NCBI RefSeq assembly: GCF_023806625.1
Contig: NZ_JAMTDX010000102.1
Location: 1 to 64,000, forward strand
Reading direction: 5' to 3'
Length of the DNA: 64,000 bases
From: Accumulibacter sp.
Lineage (GTDB): Bacteria; Pseudomonadota; Gammaproteobacteria; Burkholderiales; Rhodocyclaceae
The notes beneath the pieces were generated by a model that ran no database searches, was not told the DNA's origin, and saw only the letters and a program-made list of their open reading frames with translations. Of the stretch, positions 47,558 through 57,808 are shown in pieces (position 1 is the stretch's first letter; each line of letters begins with the position of its first letter). The position numbers were made by a program, and so were the translations under genes.

Positions 47558-47878
47558 TCAGAGTGCAAAAACATGCTTGGCGCGCAAGGTCCTCCGGCCA
47601 TCGGCGATTTCCAGCAGTCGATCGATGTTCGGATGTTTCCCGGGATTGGCCCTCGCCTCCTCGACGTGTTCGCCGAACAGTTCGAGCCCTTTCCTCGCTG
47701 CCTCGGGAGTGATCGCCCCGAAGGTCTGGGCCAGGTGATTGTAGACCGCCAGCGACAGCTGACTGCCGGGCCGGTTGTCGATCGTCGCGACGATCTCCCC
47801 GCCCTCATCGAGCAGACGGATCGCCGCGAGGTGAGAGGTCCCGGGCAGCTTCCGGGGTCGGTCGGACGACGAAACCAC
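47558..47878 (-). CDS. Conserved small soluble protein, unknown function
   Basis: 106 residues from GTG 47878, chosen because GGAAAGG lies six bases upstream. The protein is predicted soluble and mainly helical, with stretches such as LAAIRLLDEGGEIVATIDNRPGSQLSLAVYNHLAQTFGAITPEAARKGLELFGEHVEEA and HPNIDRLLEIADG. I do not recognise the family. It begins only two bases after the zinc-ribbon gene stop (47881) and shares its operon with purB. Its composition and tight spacing make it a real gene. Confidence 0.65.
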   Translation of the reverse strand: MVSSSDRPRKLPGTSHLAAIRLLDEGGEIVATIDNRPGSQLSLAVYNHLAQTFGAITPEAARKGLELFGEHVEEARANPGKHPNIDRLLEIADGRRTLRAKHVFAL

Positions 47879-47880
47879 GC

Positions 47881-48215
47881 CTAGCCTTTCCGATTGACGA
47901 TCATGCCGATCAACACGCCGAACACCGCGCAGCCCAAGGTCGTCGTCAGCACCGGCGCCCAGGCGGTCTGCTCCGGCCCGACATACGACGACCAGGCGGC
48001 GCTGGCCAGACCGCCGAACAGAAAGCCGGCTATCCAGCCAAACATCGCTCCGCGCAGCAGCGCCCCACGCCGCCCGTCCTCGCCGCAGCACGACGGGCAA
48101 TAGGTCGAACCGGCCGGCAGCAGGCGCTCGCAGGCCGGGCAGACGATCGCCCGCGGACCGCCCGCAGCGGAGCCCGGGGCCCCTTCCTGCAGCGAGCTTT
48201 CCGTCTCCTGCATCA

Positions 48216-48216
<1 letters not shown>
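47881..48216 (-). CDS. Zinc-ribbon membrane protein, unknown function
   Basis: 111 residues. An acidic N-terminus leads to a zinc ribbon (CPACERLLPAGSTYCPSC) at about 26-43, then two transmembrane helices (GAMFGWIAGFLFGGLASAAW and PVLTTTLGCAVFGVLIGMIV). Two adjacent ATGs (48216, 48213) follow AGGAGG. The first overlaps the purB stop (TGATG). Zinc ribbons of this kind often sense or recruit partners at the membrane, but the function is not known. Confidence 0.7.
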
Positions 48217-49824
<1,608 letters not shown>

Positions 49825-49848
49825 CGTCCGCAGGTAGTCACGGTTGAA

Positions 49849-50463
49849 ATGCAGATGAAACTCGTCGGATCATTGACCAGTCCTTACGTCCGCAAGGTGC
49901 GGGTGGTCCTCGCCGAAAAGAAGATCGATTACGACTTTGAGCTGGACTCGCCCTGGTTGGCCGGGAACACGGTCGCCGAGGTCAATCCGCTGGGCAAAAT
50001 CCCCGTGCTCGTCCTCGACGACAACACCACGCTCTTCGACTCGCGCGTGATCGTCGAGTACCTCGACAACGTCGCGCCGAACAACAAGCTGATGCCGGCG
50101 CCGAATCGCGAACGTGCCGAAGTGAGGCGCTGGGAAGCCCTGGCCGATGGTGTATGCGATTCGGCGGCGCTGATCTTCCTCGAGCGCAAGCGCCCGATCG
50201 AACAGCAGAGCAGCGAGTGGACCGCCCGCCAGCAGGACAAGATCCTCCGCAGCCTCGAATTCATGGCCAGCGAACTCGCCGAGCATCCGTGGTGCGCCGG
50301 CACGCACTTTTCGCTCGCCGACGTCGCCGTCGGCTGCGCGCTCGGTTACCTCGTCTTCCGCTTCCCGGAAATCGACTGGCAGGAAAGGCATCCCAACCTG
50401 GCTCGACTCTACGCGAAGCTGATCCGGCGTCCGGGCTTCGCCGAAACCGTGCCGCAGGGCTGA
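49849..50463 (+). CDS. Glutathione S-transferase (YibF-like)
   Basis: About 204 residues with a thioredoxin-like N-terminal domain (KLVGSLTSPYVRKVRVVLAEKKIDYDFELDSPW, then VNPLGKIPVLVLDDNTTLFDSRVIVEYLD) and an all-alpha C-terminal domain (HFSLADVAVGCALGYLVFRFPEIDW). The Ser of SPYVRK is the likely glutathione-activating residue. Starts at 49849 and 49855 are both possible. It resembles YibF more than SspA. The short leader from the extended -10 promoter supports a leader of about 20 bases. Confidence 0.88.
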   Translation: MQMKLVGSLTSPYVRKVRVVLAEKKIDYDFELDSPWLAGNTVAEVNPLGKIPVLVLDDNTTLFDSRVIVEYLDNVAPNNKLMPAPNRERAEVRRWEALADGVCDSAALIFLERKRPIEQQSSEWTARQQDKILRSLEFMASELAEHPWCAGTHFSLADVAVGCALGYLVFRFPEIDWQERHPNLARLYAKLIRRPGFAETVPQG

Positions 50464-50493
50464 CGCCGGCCGGCGAAAGGCGCAGCGACCCGG

Positions 50494-51456
50494 TCAGCCT
50501 TTGGTCGCCGACTGGGCCGACGGGGCGAGCCGTCGACCGTCGACGGCCTCGCCACCGACCTCGACGGCGTCGCCCTTGCCGTCCTCCTGGAGCAGCGACT
50601 CCTCCGATCGCCGATTGAGCACGATGATGCTGATCCGGCGGTTGACCGAACTCAGCGGATCGTTCCGGTCGAAAAGGAGTGTCGAGGCCAGCCCGACCAC
50701 CCGCAGCACCTTGTGCTCGTCCATTCCCCCGGCGATCAGCTCGCGCCGCGAGGCATTCGCGCGGTTCGCCGAGAGTTCCCAGTTCGAGAATCCCCTCTCC
50801 CCGCCACCGTACTGCGCTGCGTCGGTATGCCCGGACAGGCTGAGCTTGTTCGGCACCGAGTTCAGCGCCTTGCCGATCTCGCGCAGGATCGTCCGCGTGT
50901 AGGGCTTGAGTTCGGCGCTGCTGGTGTCGAACATCGGGCGGTTCTGCTCATCGACGATCTGGATTCTCAGCCCTTCACTGGTGATGTCGACGAGCAGCTG
51001 GCTCCTGAACTGCCTGAGCGCCGGATTGCTCTCGATCAGCTTCTCGATGCTCTCCTTGAGTTCTCCGAGCATCGCCTTCTCGCGTTCCTCGAACTCCTTG
51101 CGCGCCGCCTCGGCATTCGTTTCCTTGAGGCTCATCGTCTTGTTGCGCGCGTCGACGTCGCCGCCCTTGACCTGCCCGGCAGAACGGGTCAGGTCCTTGC
51201 CCCCGCCCTTCAGTACACTCGAGCTGTCTCCGGTGCCCGAGCCGCCCGAGGAAGCGATCTTCAGCGGATTCTGGAAGTACTCGGCGATTCCCTTGAGGTC
51301 GCCGCTCGCCGTCGACCCGAGCAGCCACATCAGCAGGAAGAAGGCCATCATCGCGGTCACGAAGTCGGCGTAGGCGATCTTCCACGCGCCGCCGTGATGG
51401 CCACCGGCGACCTTTCTGACCCGCTTGATGACTATCGGCCGGACCTCTTCGCTCAT
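50494..51456 (-). CDS. motB: Flagellar motor stator protein MotB
   Basis: 320 residues. The N-terminal stator helix holds the proton-binding Asp in AYADFVTAMMAFFLLMWLLGS. A plug-like and linker region (about 60-140) follows, then the OmpA-like peptidoglycan domain (DEQNRPMFDTSSAELKPYTRTILREIGKAL, LSLSGHTDAAQYGGGERGFSNWELSANRANASRRELI). It follows motA by 23 bases. No other flagellar genes are in the window. Confidence 0.95.
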   Translation of the reverse strand: MSEEVRPIVIKRVRKVAGGHHGGAWKIAYADFVTAMMAFFLLMWLLGSTASGDLKGIAEYFQNPLKIASSGGSGTGDSSSVLKGGGKDLTRSAGQVKGGDVDARNKTMSLKETNAEAARKEFEEREKAMLGELKESIEKLIESNPALRQFRSQLLVDITSEGLRIQIVDEQNRPMFDTSSAELKPYTRTILREIGKALNSVPNKLSLSGHTDAAQYGGGERGFSNWELSANRANASRRELIAGGMDEHKVLRVVGLASTLLFDRNDPLSSVNRRISIIVLNRRSEESLLQEDGKGDAVEVGGEAVDGRRLAPSAQSATKG

Positions 51457-51479
51457 TCGTTTTCCCAGGCGGGACGGGG

Positions 51480-52337
51480 CTACTTGCCCCTACGGCTCTT
51501 GAGTTCTTCCTCGAGTTCGCGAAAGCTCGGACGAACCCGACCGGCGAGCGTCTTGCGCCCGAATTCCACGGCCACCTGCGGCGCGTACCCGGACATCGAG
51601 GCGAGCAGGACGACCTTGATCACCTGATAGATCTTCCCGCCTTCCTCGGCCTTCTGCTGCAGCAGGCTGGCCAGCGGCGCGACGAAGCCGTAGGCGATCA
51701 GAATCCCGAGGAAGGTCCCGACCAGCGCGCCGCCGATCATCTTGCCGAGAACCGCGGGCGGTTCGCCGACCGAGCCCATGACATTGACGACGCCCATGAC
51801 GGCGACGACGATACCGAATGCCGGAACCGCATCACCAACCCGGGACATCACGTGGCCCGGCGTCTCGACCTCCTGGTGGTGGGTCTCGATCTCGATGTCC
51901 ATGAGGTTCTCGATCTCGATTGCGTTCAGGTTGCCACCGACCATCATTCGCAGGTAGTCGGTGATGAACTCCATCACGTGATGATCTCCGGAGAGGACCG
52001 GGTACTTGCTGAAGATCGGGCTCTCTTCGGGATTCTCGACGTCGTTCTCGATCGACATCAGACCTTCCTTGCGCACCTTGGCCAGGACCTCGAAGAGCAT
52101 CGCCAGGAGATCGACGTACAGCGCCTTGGTGAACCGCGATCCCTTGAAGATCCCGGGCAATGCGCCGACGGTCGCCTTGATGATCCGGATGTCGTTCGAG
52201 GCGACGAAGCCTCCGACCGTCAGGCCGACGATGGCCGCATACTCGAGCGGCACCCAGAGAGCGGCCAGACTGCCATGAATGGCATAGGTCCCCAACGCCG
52301 AAGCGAGAATGACCACGTATCCGACGATCAAGAACAT
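51480..52337 (-). CDS. motA: Flagellar motor stator protein MotA
   Basis: 285-residue, four-helix stator subunit. It begins MFLIVGYVVILASALGTYAIHG with the conserved GGFVASND loop. The cytoplasmic domain has VLRKEGL-like VRKEGLMSIENDVENPEESPIFSKYP, and the last two helices include VGDAVPAFGIVVAVMGVVNVMG and GKMIGGALVGTFLGILIAYGFVAPLA. Proton-type MotA by its pairing with the MotB here. motAB form their own two-gene unit, as in several betaproteobacteria. Confidence 0.96.
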   Translation of the reverse strand: MFLIVGYVVILASALGTYAIHGSLAALWVPLEYAAIVGLTVGGFVASNDIRIIKATVGALPGIFKGSRFTKALYVDLLAMLFEVLAKVRKEGLMSIENDVENPEESPIFSKYPVLSGDHHVMEFITDYLRMMVGGNLNAIEIENLMDIEIETHHQEVETPGHVMSRVGDAVPAFGIVVAVMGVVNVMGSVGEPPAVLGKMIGGALVGTFLGILIAYGFVAPLASLLQQKAEEGGKIYQVIKVVLLASMSGYAPQVAVEFGRKTLAGRVRPSFRELEEELKSRRGK

Positions 52338-52459
52338 CCGCTCTCCCCAGTCCTCGCGCGGGGAAGCCGCCGCGCTCTTCGAAAGCCCGTATTGTCGCGC
52401 ATTCTAATCGTATAGACTTTCTGGATCATCGACCAACAGCCACCCAGGGAGCTCGAAGC

Positions 52460-53023
52460 ATGCAGTTCTGCAGTCAGTGCGGCGGCCGGGTGACCCTGCT
52501 CGTTCCCGAGGGAGACAGCCTGCCGCGTCACGTGTGCCAGGCCTGCGGGACGATCCACTACCAGAATCCGAAACTCGTCGTCGGCTGTCTCGCCGAATGG
52601 CGCGAGCAGATCCTGCTCTGCCGGCGGTCGATCGATCCGCGCTACGGGCTCTGGACGCTACCCGCAGGGTTCATGGAAAACGGCGAATCGACGAGTCAGG
52701 CGGCGCTGCGCGAAACGCTCGAGGAAGCTTGCGCGCGGGTCGAACTCGGCCCGGCGTTCTGCCTGATCAACGTTCCACACATCAACCAGGTGCACCTCTT
52801 CTACCGCGCGCGACTGCTCGACACACGCTTCGCCGCCGGGGCCGAGACCCTCGAAACCGCGCTCTTCTCCGAAGACGCGCTGCCCTGGCACGAACTCGCC
52901 TTCCAGAGCGTCACGATGTGCCTGCGCGCCTACTTCGCCGATCGCCTCTCCGGCCGCTTCACTTTCCACGAGGACAGCATCGTGCGCGCTCCCCGGGCTG
53001 CTAACGGTCGTCCTCGAGACTGA
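52460..53023 (+). CDS. Nudix hydrolase with N-terminal zinc ribbon
   Basis: 187 residues. A zinc ribbon (CSQCGG ... CQACG) at about 4-33 is followed by the Nudix domain with the box GFMENGESTSQAALRETLEEA (about 71-91), which matches GX5EX7REUXEE except for Ala in the final Gly place. It would hydrolyse a nucleoside diphosphate derivative, NADH or ADP-ribose-like compounds being common for zinc-ribbon types. AGGGAGCTCGAAGC is upstream. The 3' end overlaps the convergent tonB gene by 23 bases. Confidence 0.88.
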   Translation: MQFCSQCGGRVTLLVPEGDSLPRHVCQACGTIHYQNPKLVVGCLAEWREQILLCRRSIDPRYGLWTLPAGFMENGESTSQAALRETLEEACARVELGPAFCLINVPHINQVHLFYRARLLDTRFAAGAETLETALFSEDALPWHELAFQSVTMCLRAYFADRLSGRFTFHEDSIVRAPRAANGRPRD

Positions 53024-53711
53024 ACTCGACGGGCAACAGCACGCTGAAGTTCCTCCCGCGGAGTCCTTCGGGCAGCGTCGTACTCGCCGAAGCCTGCTCG
53101 ATCATCCAGATCGCCTGCCGGTCGAGAAGCGCACTGCCGCTCGAGCGGGCGAGCGAAAGCTCCGGGCCGTGCGGCCACGAACGGACATCGACGGCGACCT
53201 CGACCCGCCCCTCGATGCCGCGCTCGCGGGCCAGCGCCGGGTAGCGCTTGAAGCGACGCGCCGCCACCGCGAGGGCGATCCGGTACTGCCGCAGATCGTC
53301 GGCGCTGACACCGTCCCGGGCTGGCACTGGACCACCCGCCGGCGCCTGGCCACCGGCGACCGGTGGACGATCGGACGCCGGACCCGGCAGCGGCGCTTGC
53401 TCGGCTGGTTCGACCTGCGCCTCGCGGACCGTCGGCTCCGCTCGTGCTACAGCCAGGCGCCGCTTGTCGGCGGGCGCGGCCAACGGACGGGCCGCGGCCG
53501 GGCGCTGGGCAACACTGTGCCGAGGTGCGGGAGTTGGCTGTTCGACCACCGCCGTCGGGCTGGCCGGGCGCTGAATCTCGGCCTCGATCGGTCTCGCGGC
53601 GAACTCGAGGCGCAGCGGCAGAAGCCTGACCGCCGGCAGCAGCACGACGACGTGCACCAGCGCAGACGCCGTCAGGGCGAGCAACAGCTGGCGGCGTGGC
53701 TCCTCGGCCAT
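53001..53711 (-). CDS. tonB: TonB-like energy transducer
   Basis: 236 residues. An N-terminal helix (LLLALTASALVHVVVLLPAVRLL) with the SxxxH pattern of TonB, a proline/alanine-rich periplasmic span (about 45-130), and a C-terminal TonB domain (YRIALAVAARRFKRYPALARERGIEGRVEVAVDV and SSGSALLDRQAIWMIEQA). It would couple the proton gradient to outer-membrane receptors. ExbB/ExbD are not nearby. It follows the small DUF3149-like gene by 38 bases. Confidence 0.85.
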   Translation of the reverse strand: MAEEPRRQLLLALTASALVHVVVLLPAVRLLPLRLEFAARPIEAEIQRPASPTAVVEQPTPAPRHSVAQRPAAARPLAAPADKRRLAVARAEPTVREAQVEPAEQAPLPGPASDRPPVAGGQAPAGGPVPARDGVSADDLRQYRIALAVAARRFKRYPALARERGIEGRVEVAVDVRSWPHGPELSLARSSGSALLDRQAIWMIEQASASTTLPEGLRGRNFSVLLPVEFSLEDDR

Positions 53712-53749
53712 CGACGCCCGGTCGCCAGCCGTCTACCTGGCGACGGCGC

Positions 53750-53890
53750 CTAGCGCCCGCTCCGCGCCTGATCCTCGCGGATCTTCCTGCTGAAGAACCA
53801 CGCAAACCAGGCGGCGATGAAGATCACGAAAACGATCACCAACAGGCTCGCCAGCCCATAGTCACTCGACAGAAGCAGATCCCAAGCCAT
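53750..53890 (-). CDS. Small single-pass membrane protein (DUF3149-like)
   Basis: 46 residues: a short start (MAWDLLLSSDYGLASL), one helix (LVIVFVIFIAAWFAWFF) and a basic tail (SRKIREDQARSGR). The DYGL start and the size match the DUF3149 family of small inner-membrane proteins found next to cytochrome oxidase genes. It begins five bases after the fixH stop, so it is part of the ccoG-fixH transcript. Function unknown, possibly oxidase assembly. Confidence 0.75.
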   Translation of the reverse strand: MAWDLLLSSDYGLASLLVIVFVIFIAAWFAWFFSRKIREDQARSGR

Positions 53891-53895
53891 CTTGC

Positions 53896-54447
53896 CTATT
53901 TCCTCTCTGAATCAGCCCTCGCGGACGTCGCCCGACCGGCTGAAGGCGTCAGGCGCAGCACCGGTTGCGTGTCGGGCAGCCAGTCACCGGTGAGCCGCCA
54001 CACCCCCCTGCCATCCTCGAGCACGACGTGCCAGCGACCATGCACCGGCGTCAGGCTGCCGGCGTAAAGGCTGGCTCCATCCGGGCGCAGGATGACTTTC
54101 TGGTCGAGACCCGAGCGCGTCGGATGGGTGAGCAAGAGGACCAGCGAATCCGCCTCAGGAGCCCCCGGCGCACTGCGCAGGTGCGCGCGAATCCGTTCGC
54201 CCTGACCACCACTGACCAGTTCGGCCTTGAGTCCGAGATCGCTTGCCCGCTGGTCTCGCGCGGTGATCTGATTGATCGCCAGCCCCTGCCGGTAATAGTC
54301 GTCTTCGACGAGCCCGTCGTTGCTGATTATGGCCAGGCACGCGGTGATCACCCCGGCGACGATGACCACCGCAGGACCGGCCATCAGCAGCCACGGCCAA
54401 GGCTCGCGATACCATGGCGTGCTCCGTGCGCCAGGCAGTGTGCTCAT
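53896..54447 (-). CDS. fixH: FixH-family cbb3 oxidase assembly protein
   Basis: 183 residues with one N-terminal helix (PWLLMAGPAVVIVAGVITACLAIIS) and the conserved GLVEDDYYRQGLAINQ, then a periplasmic immunoglobulin-like domain (LVLLLTHPTRSGLDQKVIL, GRWHVVLEDGRGVWRLTGDW). The start (54447) overlaps the ccoG stop by four bases. FixH proteins are needed for maturation of cbb3 oxidase in rhizobia and relatives. Confidence 0.88.
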   Translation of the reverse strand: MSTLPGARSTPWYREPWPWLLMAGPAVVIVAGVITACLAIISNDGLVEDDYYRQGLAINQITARDQRASDLGLKAELVSGGQGERIRAHLRSAPGAPEADSLVLLLTHPTRSGLDQKVILRPDGASLYAGSLTPVHGRWHVVLEDGRGVWRLTGDWLPDTQPVLRLTPSAGRATSARADSERK

Positions 54448-55856
54448 GGCAGGAAGAAACTCGTCTTCTCGCGCACCGCGATCTTCTCCTGATCGTCGGC
54501 GCGCAGTTCGAAGAACACCGGGTGCGAGCCCCTCGTCCCCGCTTCGGGTTCGACGCGCGCCGCGAGCGCCACGGTGCGCGATGAAGCCGCCGGCACTTCG
54601 ACCACCGTGGGGCCAGCAATCTCGATGCCTGCGAGACCGCTGACGCCGATCAGATAGCGATGCGCCCGGTCGTCGGTATTCGATACGTGCAGGCGATAGA
54701 CGTTCTCGATCCTTCCGTCGTCGGCCTCGCGGGACAGCGTCGAGCGGTCGCGCAGCACGTCGACCTTGAGTGGCACGCGCTGACCCAGGCTCCACGCGGT
54801 GGCCGCGATGATCGCCAGCAGGATGCTGGTGTAGAGCAGCGTCCGCGGGCGCAGCAGCTGGGCGAAGGTTTCACGGCGAGTATAGCGTCTGGCCAGGGCA
54901 TTTTCGGTCGAATAGCGAATCAGCCCTCGCGGGAGACCGACCTTGTCCATCACCTGATCGCAGGCGTCGATGCACGCCGCGCAGGCGATGCATTCGAGTT
55001 GCAGGCCGTTGCGGATGTCGATACCCGTCGGGCAAACCTGAACACAGATGCTGCAGTCGACGCAGTCGCCGAGCGCCTGGCCTGCCGCCGTCTTCTTGCG
55101 CCGTGCGCCGCGCGGTTCGCCACGTTCGGGATCGTAGCCGATGATCAGCGTGTCGGGGTCGAACATCACGCCCTGGAAGCGCGCATACGGACACATGTAC
55201 TTGCACACCTGCTCGCGCAGGAAACCGGCCATCATGTACAGGAAGGCGGCGTAAAAGAATATCCAGAAGGTCTCCCAGGGCCCCAGCGAGAAGCTGACGA
55301 TCTCGCCGAGCAGTTCCCTGATCGGCGTGAAATAGCCGACGAAGGTGATCCCGGTCCACAGCGCGATGGTCAGCCAGAGTGCATGCTTGGTGACCTTCAG
55401 GCGCAGCTTGCGGGCGTTCATCGGCTGCGCGTCGAGCTTCATCCGCGCCGGCCGATCGCCTTCGATCTTCCGCTCGATCCACATCAGGATCTCGGTGTAA
55501 ACCGTCTGCGGGCACGCGTAGCCGCAGAACAGGCGCCCGCCGAGGGCGGTCACCAGAAACAGTGAATACGCCGAGATGACCAGCAGCACGGCGAGGTAAA
55601 TGACGTCCTGCGGCCAGAAGATCAGCCCGAAGATGTAGAACTTGCGCTCGACGAGGTGAAAGAGCACGGCCTGGCGATCGCCCCAGTCGAGCCAGCAGAG
55701 TCCATAGAACAGCGCCTGGGTCAGAAAGACCATCGCCCAGCGCCAGTTGTTGAAAGTGCCGGTGACGCTGCGCGCGTAGACCGTCCTGTGCTTTTCGTAA
55801 AGACTATCGACCTTGACGGGAACGGCGCTCGGCCTGCTCCCGGCTAGCTGATCCAT
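54444..55856 (-). CDS. ccoG: Cytochrome cbb3 oxidase accessory protein CcoG
   Basis: 470 residues. A polyferredoxin-type membrane protein thought to reduce copper during cbb3 assembly. After several helices comes GGRLFCGYACPQTVYTEILMWIERK, then CKYMCPYARFQGVMFD, and two ferredoxin clusters (CVDCSICVQVCPTG and CIACAACIDACDQ). The C-terminal IgG-like domain (about 350-470) is the usual FixG end. ATG 55856 is preferred over an upstream in-frame ATG at 55877. An FNR-type promoter lies before it. Confidence 0.94.
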   Translation of the reverse strand: MDQLAGSRPSAVPVKVDSLYEKHRTVYARSVTGTFNNWRWAMVFLTQALFYGLCWLDWGDRQAVLFHLVERKFYIFGLIFWPQDVIYLAVLLVISAYSLFLVTALGGRLFCGYACPQTVYTEILMWIERKIEGDRPARMKLDAQPMNARKLRLKVTKHALWLTIALWTGITFVGYFTPIRELLGEIVSFSLGPWETFWIFFYAAFLYMMAGFLREQVCKYMCPYARFQGVMFDPDTLIIGYDPERGEPRGARRKKTAAGQALGDCVDCSICVQVCPTGIDIRNGLQLECIACAACIDACDQVMDKVGLPRGLIRYSTENALARRYTRRETFAQLLRPRTLLYTSILLAIIAATAWSLGQRVPLKVDVLRDRSTLSREADDGRIENVYRLHVSNTDDRAHRYLIGVSGLAGIEIAGPTVVEVPAASSRTVALAARVEPEAGTRGSHPVFFELRADDQEKIAVREKTSFFLP

Positions 55857-55898
55857 GACCTCGGCTCTCCGATCCATTTCAGAATTACACCAAACTCT

Positions 55899-55940
55899 AA
55901 TATTACGCTTTCGAGGCGGCGCGATCTTGATATGCGTCAG
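55899..55940 (-). promoter_or_regulatory. FNR-type class II promoter of ccoG-fixH
   Basis: On the minus strand CTGACGCATATCAA (55940-55927) matches the FNR box TTGAT-N4-ATCAA with two changes, one in each position pair of the first half. Its centre is 41.5 bases from a start predicted near 55892, and AATATT sits exactly at the -10 place (55904-55899). The position suggests oxygen-limited induction. Confidence 0.6.
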
Positions 55941-55953
55941 AGAGGATGCGAAA

Positions 55954-55981
55954 GGTCCGCGGCGGCGGACCGCCGCGGACC
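55954..55981. repeat. Perfect 12-bp hairpin between ccoP and ccoG
   Basis: GGTCCGCGGCGG (55954-55965) and CCGCCGCGGACC (55970-55981) form a GC-only-rich stem with a four-base CGGA loop. No T tract follows on either strand. It stands between the ccoP terminator and the ccoG promoter and may act as an insulator or a transcript end stabiliser. Confidence 0.6.
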
Positions 55982-55990
55982 GCGTACACA

Positions 55991-56031
55991 TGAAAAGCGG
56001 AGCGTTCCCCCGGGAAGGAGTCCCGCTCCGC
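55991..56031 (-). terminator. ccoNOQP terminator
   Basis: Minus-strand stem from GCGGAGCG (plus arms 55997-56004 and 56024-56031) with an inner partly paired loop, followed by TTTTCATG. It lies 22 bases after the ccoP stop. Confidence 0.75.
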
Positions 56032-56052
56032 CGGAGTCGACCCTCGACCGGC

Positions 56053-56985
56053 TTACTTGCCGCCCGCTCCGCCTTCGCTGAGGCTGATCACGTAGGCCGC
56101 GAGGACATGCACCTTCGGCTCGCCGAGGAAGTCCTTCCAGGCCGGCATCCGGTTGTTGCGGCCCTTGGTGATCGTCTCGATGATCGTCGCCTCGGAACTG
56201 CCGTAAAGCCAGGTCTTGTCGGTCAGGTTCGGCGCGCCGACGGCGTGCATGCCCTTGCCGTCGGGACCGTGGCAGCCCGAGCAGCCGGCGCTGTTGAAGG
56301 CTTCCTGACCCTTGGCCACACGCACCGAGTCAGCCGGCAGGCCCGAGAGCGAGCGCACGTAGTTTGCCAGATCCTTGATCGTCTCCGAACCCAGCTGGGC
56401 ATGTGGCGGCATCATCCCGTTGCGCCCGTTGCTGATCGTCTCGACGATGACCGCGGGCTCGCCCCCCCAGAGCCAGTCGCTGTCGGCGAGGTTCGGGAAG
56501 CCTTTGGCGCCCTTTCCGTCAGCACCATGACACTGCATGCAATAGGTCAGGTAGAGCCGCTTGCCGGTCTCCATCGCTTCCTTGTCGGCGGCGAGGACCT
56601 TCAGGTCGGTCTTCTGGTACTTGTCGAACAGGGGGTTGACCTGCTCGTCGGTCTTGGCGACTTCCCTCGCGTACTGGCTGTTGGCACAACCGGGTTGGGG
56701 ACTCGAGCACCAGCCGAGCAGGCCTTGGAAGCTGCCGAACATCGGATACAGGGCGCCATAGACGAGTCCGAAGATGATCGTGATGTAGAACAGCCACATC
56801 CACCACTTCGGCAGAGGATTGTTGTATTCCTCGAGGTTCTCGTCCCAGACGTGGCCGGTGGTGTCCACCTGCGCGCCGGCTGGCGGAGTCTTCTGGGTCC
56901 AGAGCAGCACGGCGCAGGCAAGGATGCTGGCCAGGACCAGCAGGATGACATACCAGTTCCAGAACTGACTCACGAAATCGCTCAT
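56053..56985 (-). CDS. ccoP: cbb3-type cytochrome oxidase diheme subunit CcoP
   Basis: 310-residue membrane-anchored diheme cytochrome c. Two N-terminal helices (WYVILLVLASILACAVLLW, WWMWLFYITIIFGLVYGALYP) are followed by two heme sites, CMQCH and CSGCH, with methionine ligands in GMMPPHA and NRMPAW. It passes electrons from periplasmic cytochromes to CcoO/CcoN. The start at 56985 overlaps the ccoQ stop (ATGA). Length is typical. Confidence 0.96.
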   Translation of the reverse strand: MSDFVSQFWNWYVILLVLASILACAVLLWTQKTPPAGAQVDTTGHVWDENLEEYNNPLPKWWMWLFYITIIFGLVYGALYPMFGSFQGLLGWCSSPQPGCANSQYAREVAKTDEQVNPLFDKYQKTDLKVLAADKEAMETGKRLYLTYCMQCHGADGKGAKGFPNLADSDWLWGGEPAVIVETISNGRNGMMPPHAQLGSETIKDLANYVRSLSGLPADSVRVAKGQEAFNSAGCSGCHGPDGKGMHAVGAPNLTDKTWLYGSSEATIIETITKGRNNRMPAWKDFLGEPKVHVLAAYVISLSEGGAGGK

Positions 56986-57176
56986 CTTGCATTCCTTTGT
57001 CCATTCGCATCGAGGCCGAGCTCGGCCCGATCCGCTTCTTCGTCGGAAAACGGCAGCATCGCCGCCTCTTCGAAGCGCTGCTTGTTCCCCTTCACGCCAT
57101 ACGCCCACCAGACCACCCCGAGAAAGGTGATCAGCGAGACGACGGTCATGATCGACCTCAGATCGTTGATGTCCAT
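56982..57176 (-). CDS. ccoQ: cbb3-type oxidase small subunit CcoQ
   Basis: 64 residues with a single helix (IMTVVSLITFLGVVWWAYGV) and the acidic C-terminal region (RFEEAAMLPFSDEEADRAE) that defines CcoQ. It stabilises the oxidase complex. It starts five bases after the ccoO stop and overlaps ccoP. Confidence 0.93.
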   Translation of the reverse strand: MDINDLRSIMTVVSLITFLGVVWWAYGVKGNKQRFEEAAMLPFSDEEADRAELGLDANGQRNAR

Positions 57177-57181
57177 CGCGC

Positions 57182-57796
57182 TCACCTGACGTTCTTCAGT
57201 TCGAGACCGAGGCCCTGCAGGTAGGCGATCAGCGCGTCGAGCTCGCTCTTGCCTTCGAGCTGCTTCCGGGCGCCGGCGATCTCTTCGTCGGTATAGGGAA
57301 CGCCGACCTTGCGCAACGCGCGCATCTTGCCTTCGATGTTCGCCGCGTCGGCCGGCGCCTTGTCGAGGAAAGCGAACGCCGGCATGTTCGACTCGGGAAC
57401 GACATCGCGCGGATTGATCAGGTGGGCGCGGTGCCATTCGTCCGAGTAGCGCCCGCCGACGCGCTGCAGATCCGGACCGGTTCGCTTCGACCCCCACTGG
57501 AAGGGGTGGTCAAAGACGTACTCGCCGGCGACCGAGAAGTGACCGTAGCGCTCGGTCTCGGCGCGGAACGGACGGATCATCTGCGAATGGCAGAGGAAGC
57601 AGCCCTCGCGGATATACACGTCGCGCCCGGTCAGGCGTACCGCATCGTAAGGCTTCAGCCCGGTCACCGCTTCGGTGGTCGATTTCTGGAAGAACAGCGG
57701 GACGATCTCGACCAGTCCACCGACGCTGACCACGAGCAGCGTGAGCACGATCATCAGGCCGACATTGCGTTCGATGGCGTCTTGCGTGAGTTTCAT
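57182..57796 (-). CDS. ccoO: cbb3-type cytochrome oxidase monoheme subunit CcoO
   Basis: 204-residue membrane-bound cytochrome c. N-terminal helix ([25 protein letters not shown]), heme site CFLCH in [25 protein letters not shown], and the methionine-ligand region [11 protein letters not shown]. Conserved [21 protein letters not shown] is present. It follows ccoN by 12 bases behind GAGGAAAACG. Confidence 0.97.
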   Translation of the reverse strand: MKLTQDAIERNVGLMIVLTLLVVSVGGLVEIVPLFFQKSTTEAVTGLKPYDAVRLTGRDVYIREGCFLCHSQMIRPFRAETERYGHFSVAGEYVFDHPFQWGSKRTGPDLQRVGGRYSDEWHRAHLINPRDVVPESNMPAFAFLDKAPADAANIEGKMRALRKVGVPYTDEEIAGARKQLEGKSELDALIAYLQGLGLELKNVR

Positions 57797-57808
57797 CGTT
57801 TTCCTCTC

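Noticed and set aside
49849..50463. Naming this gene sspA
   Set aside because: The SPYVRKVRVVL start and the overall form fit YibF-type glutathione S-transferases better than stringent starvation protein A.
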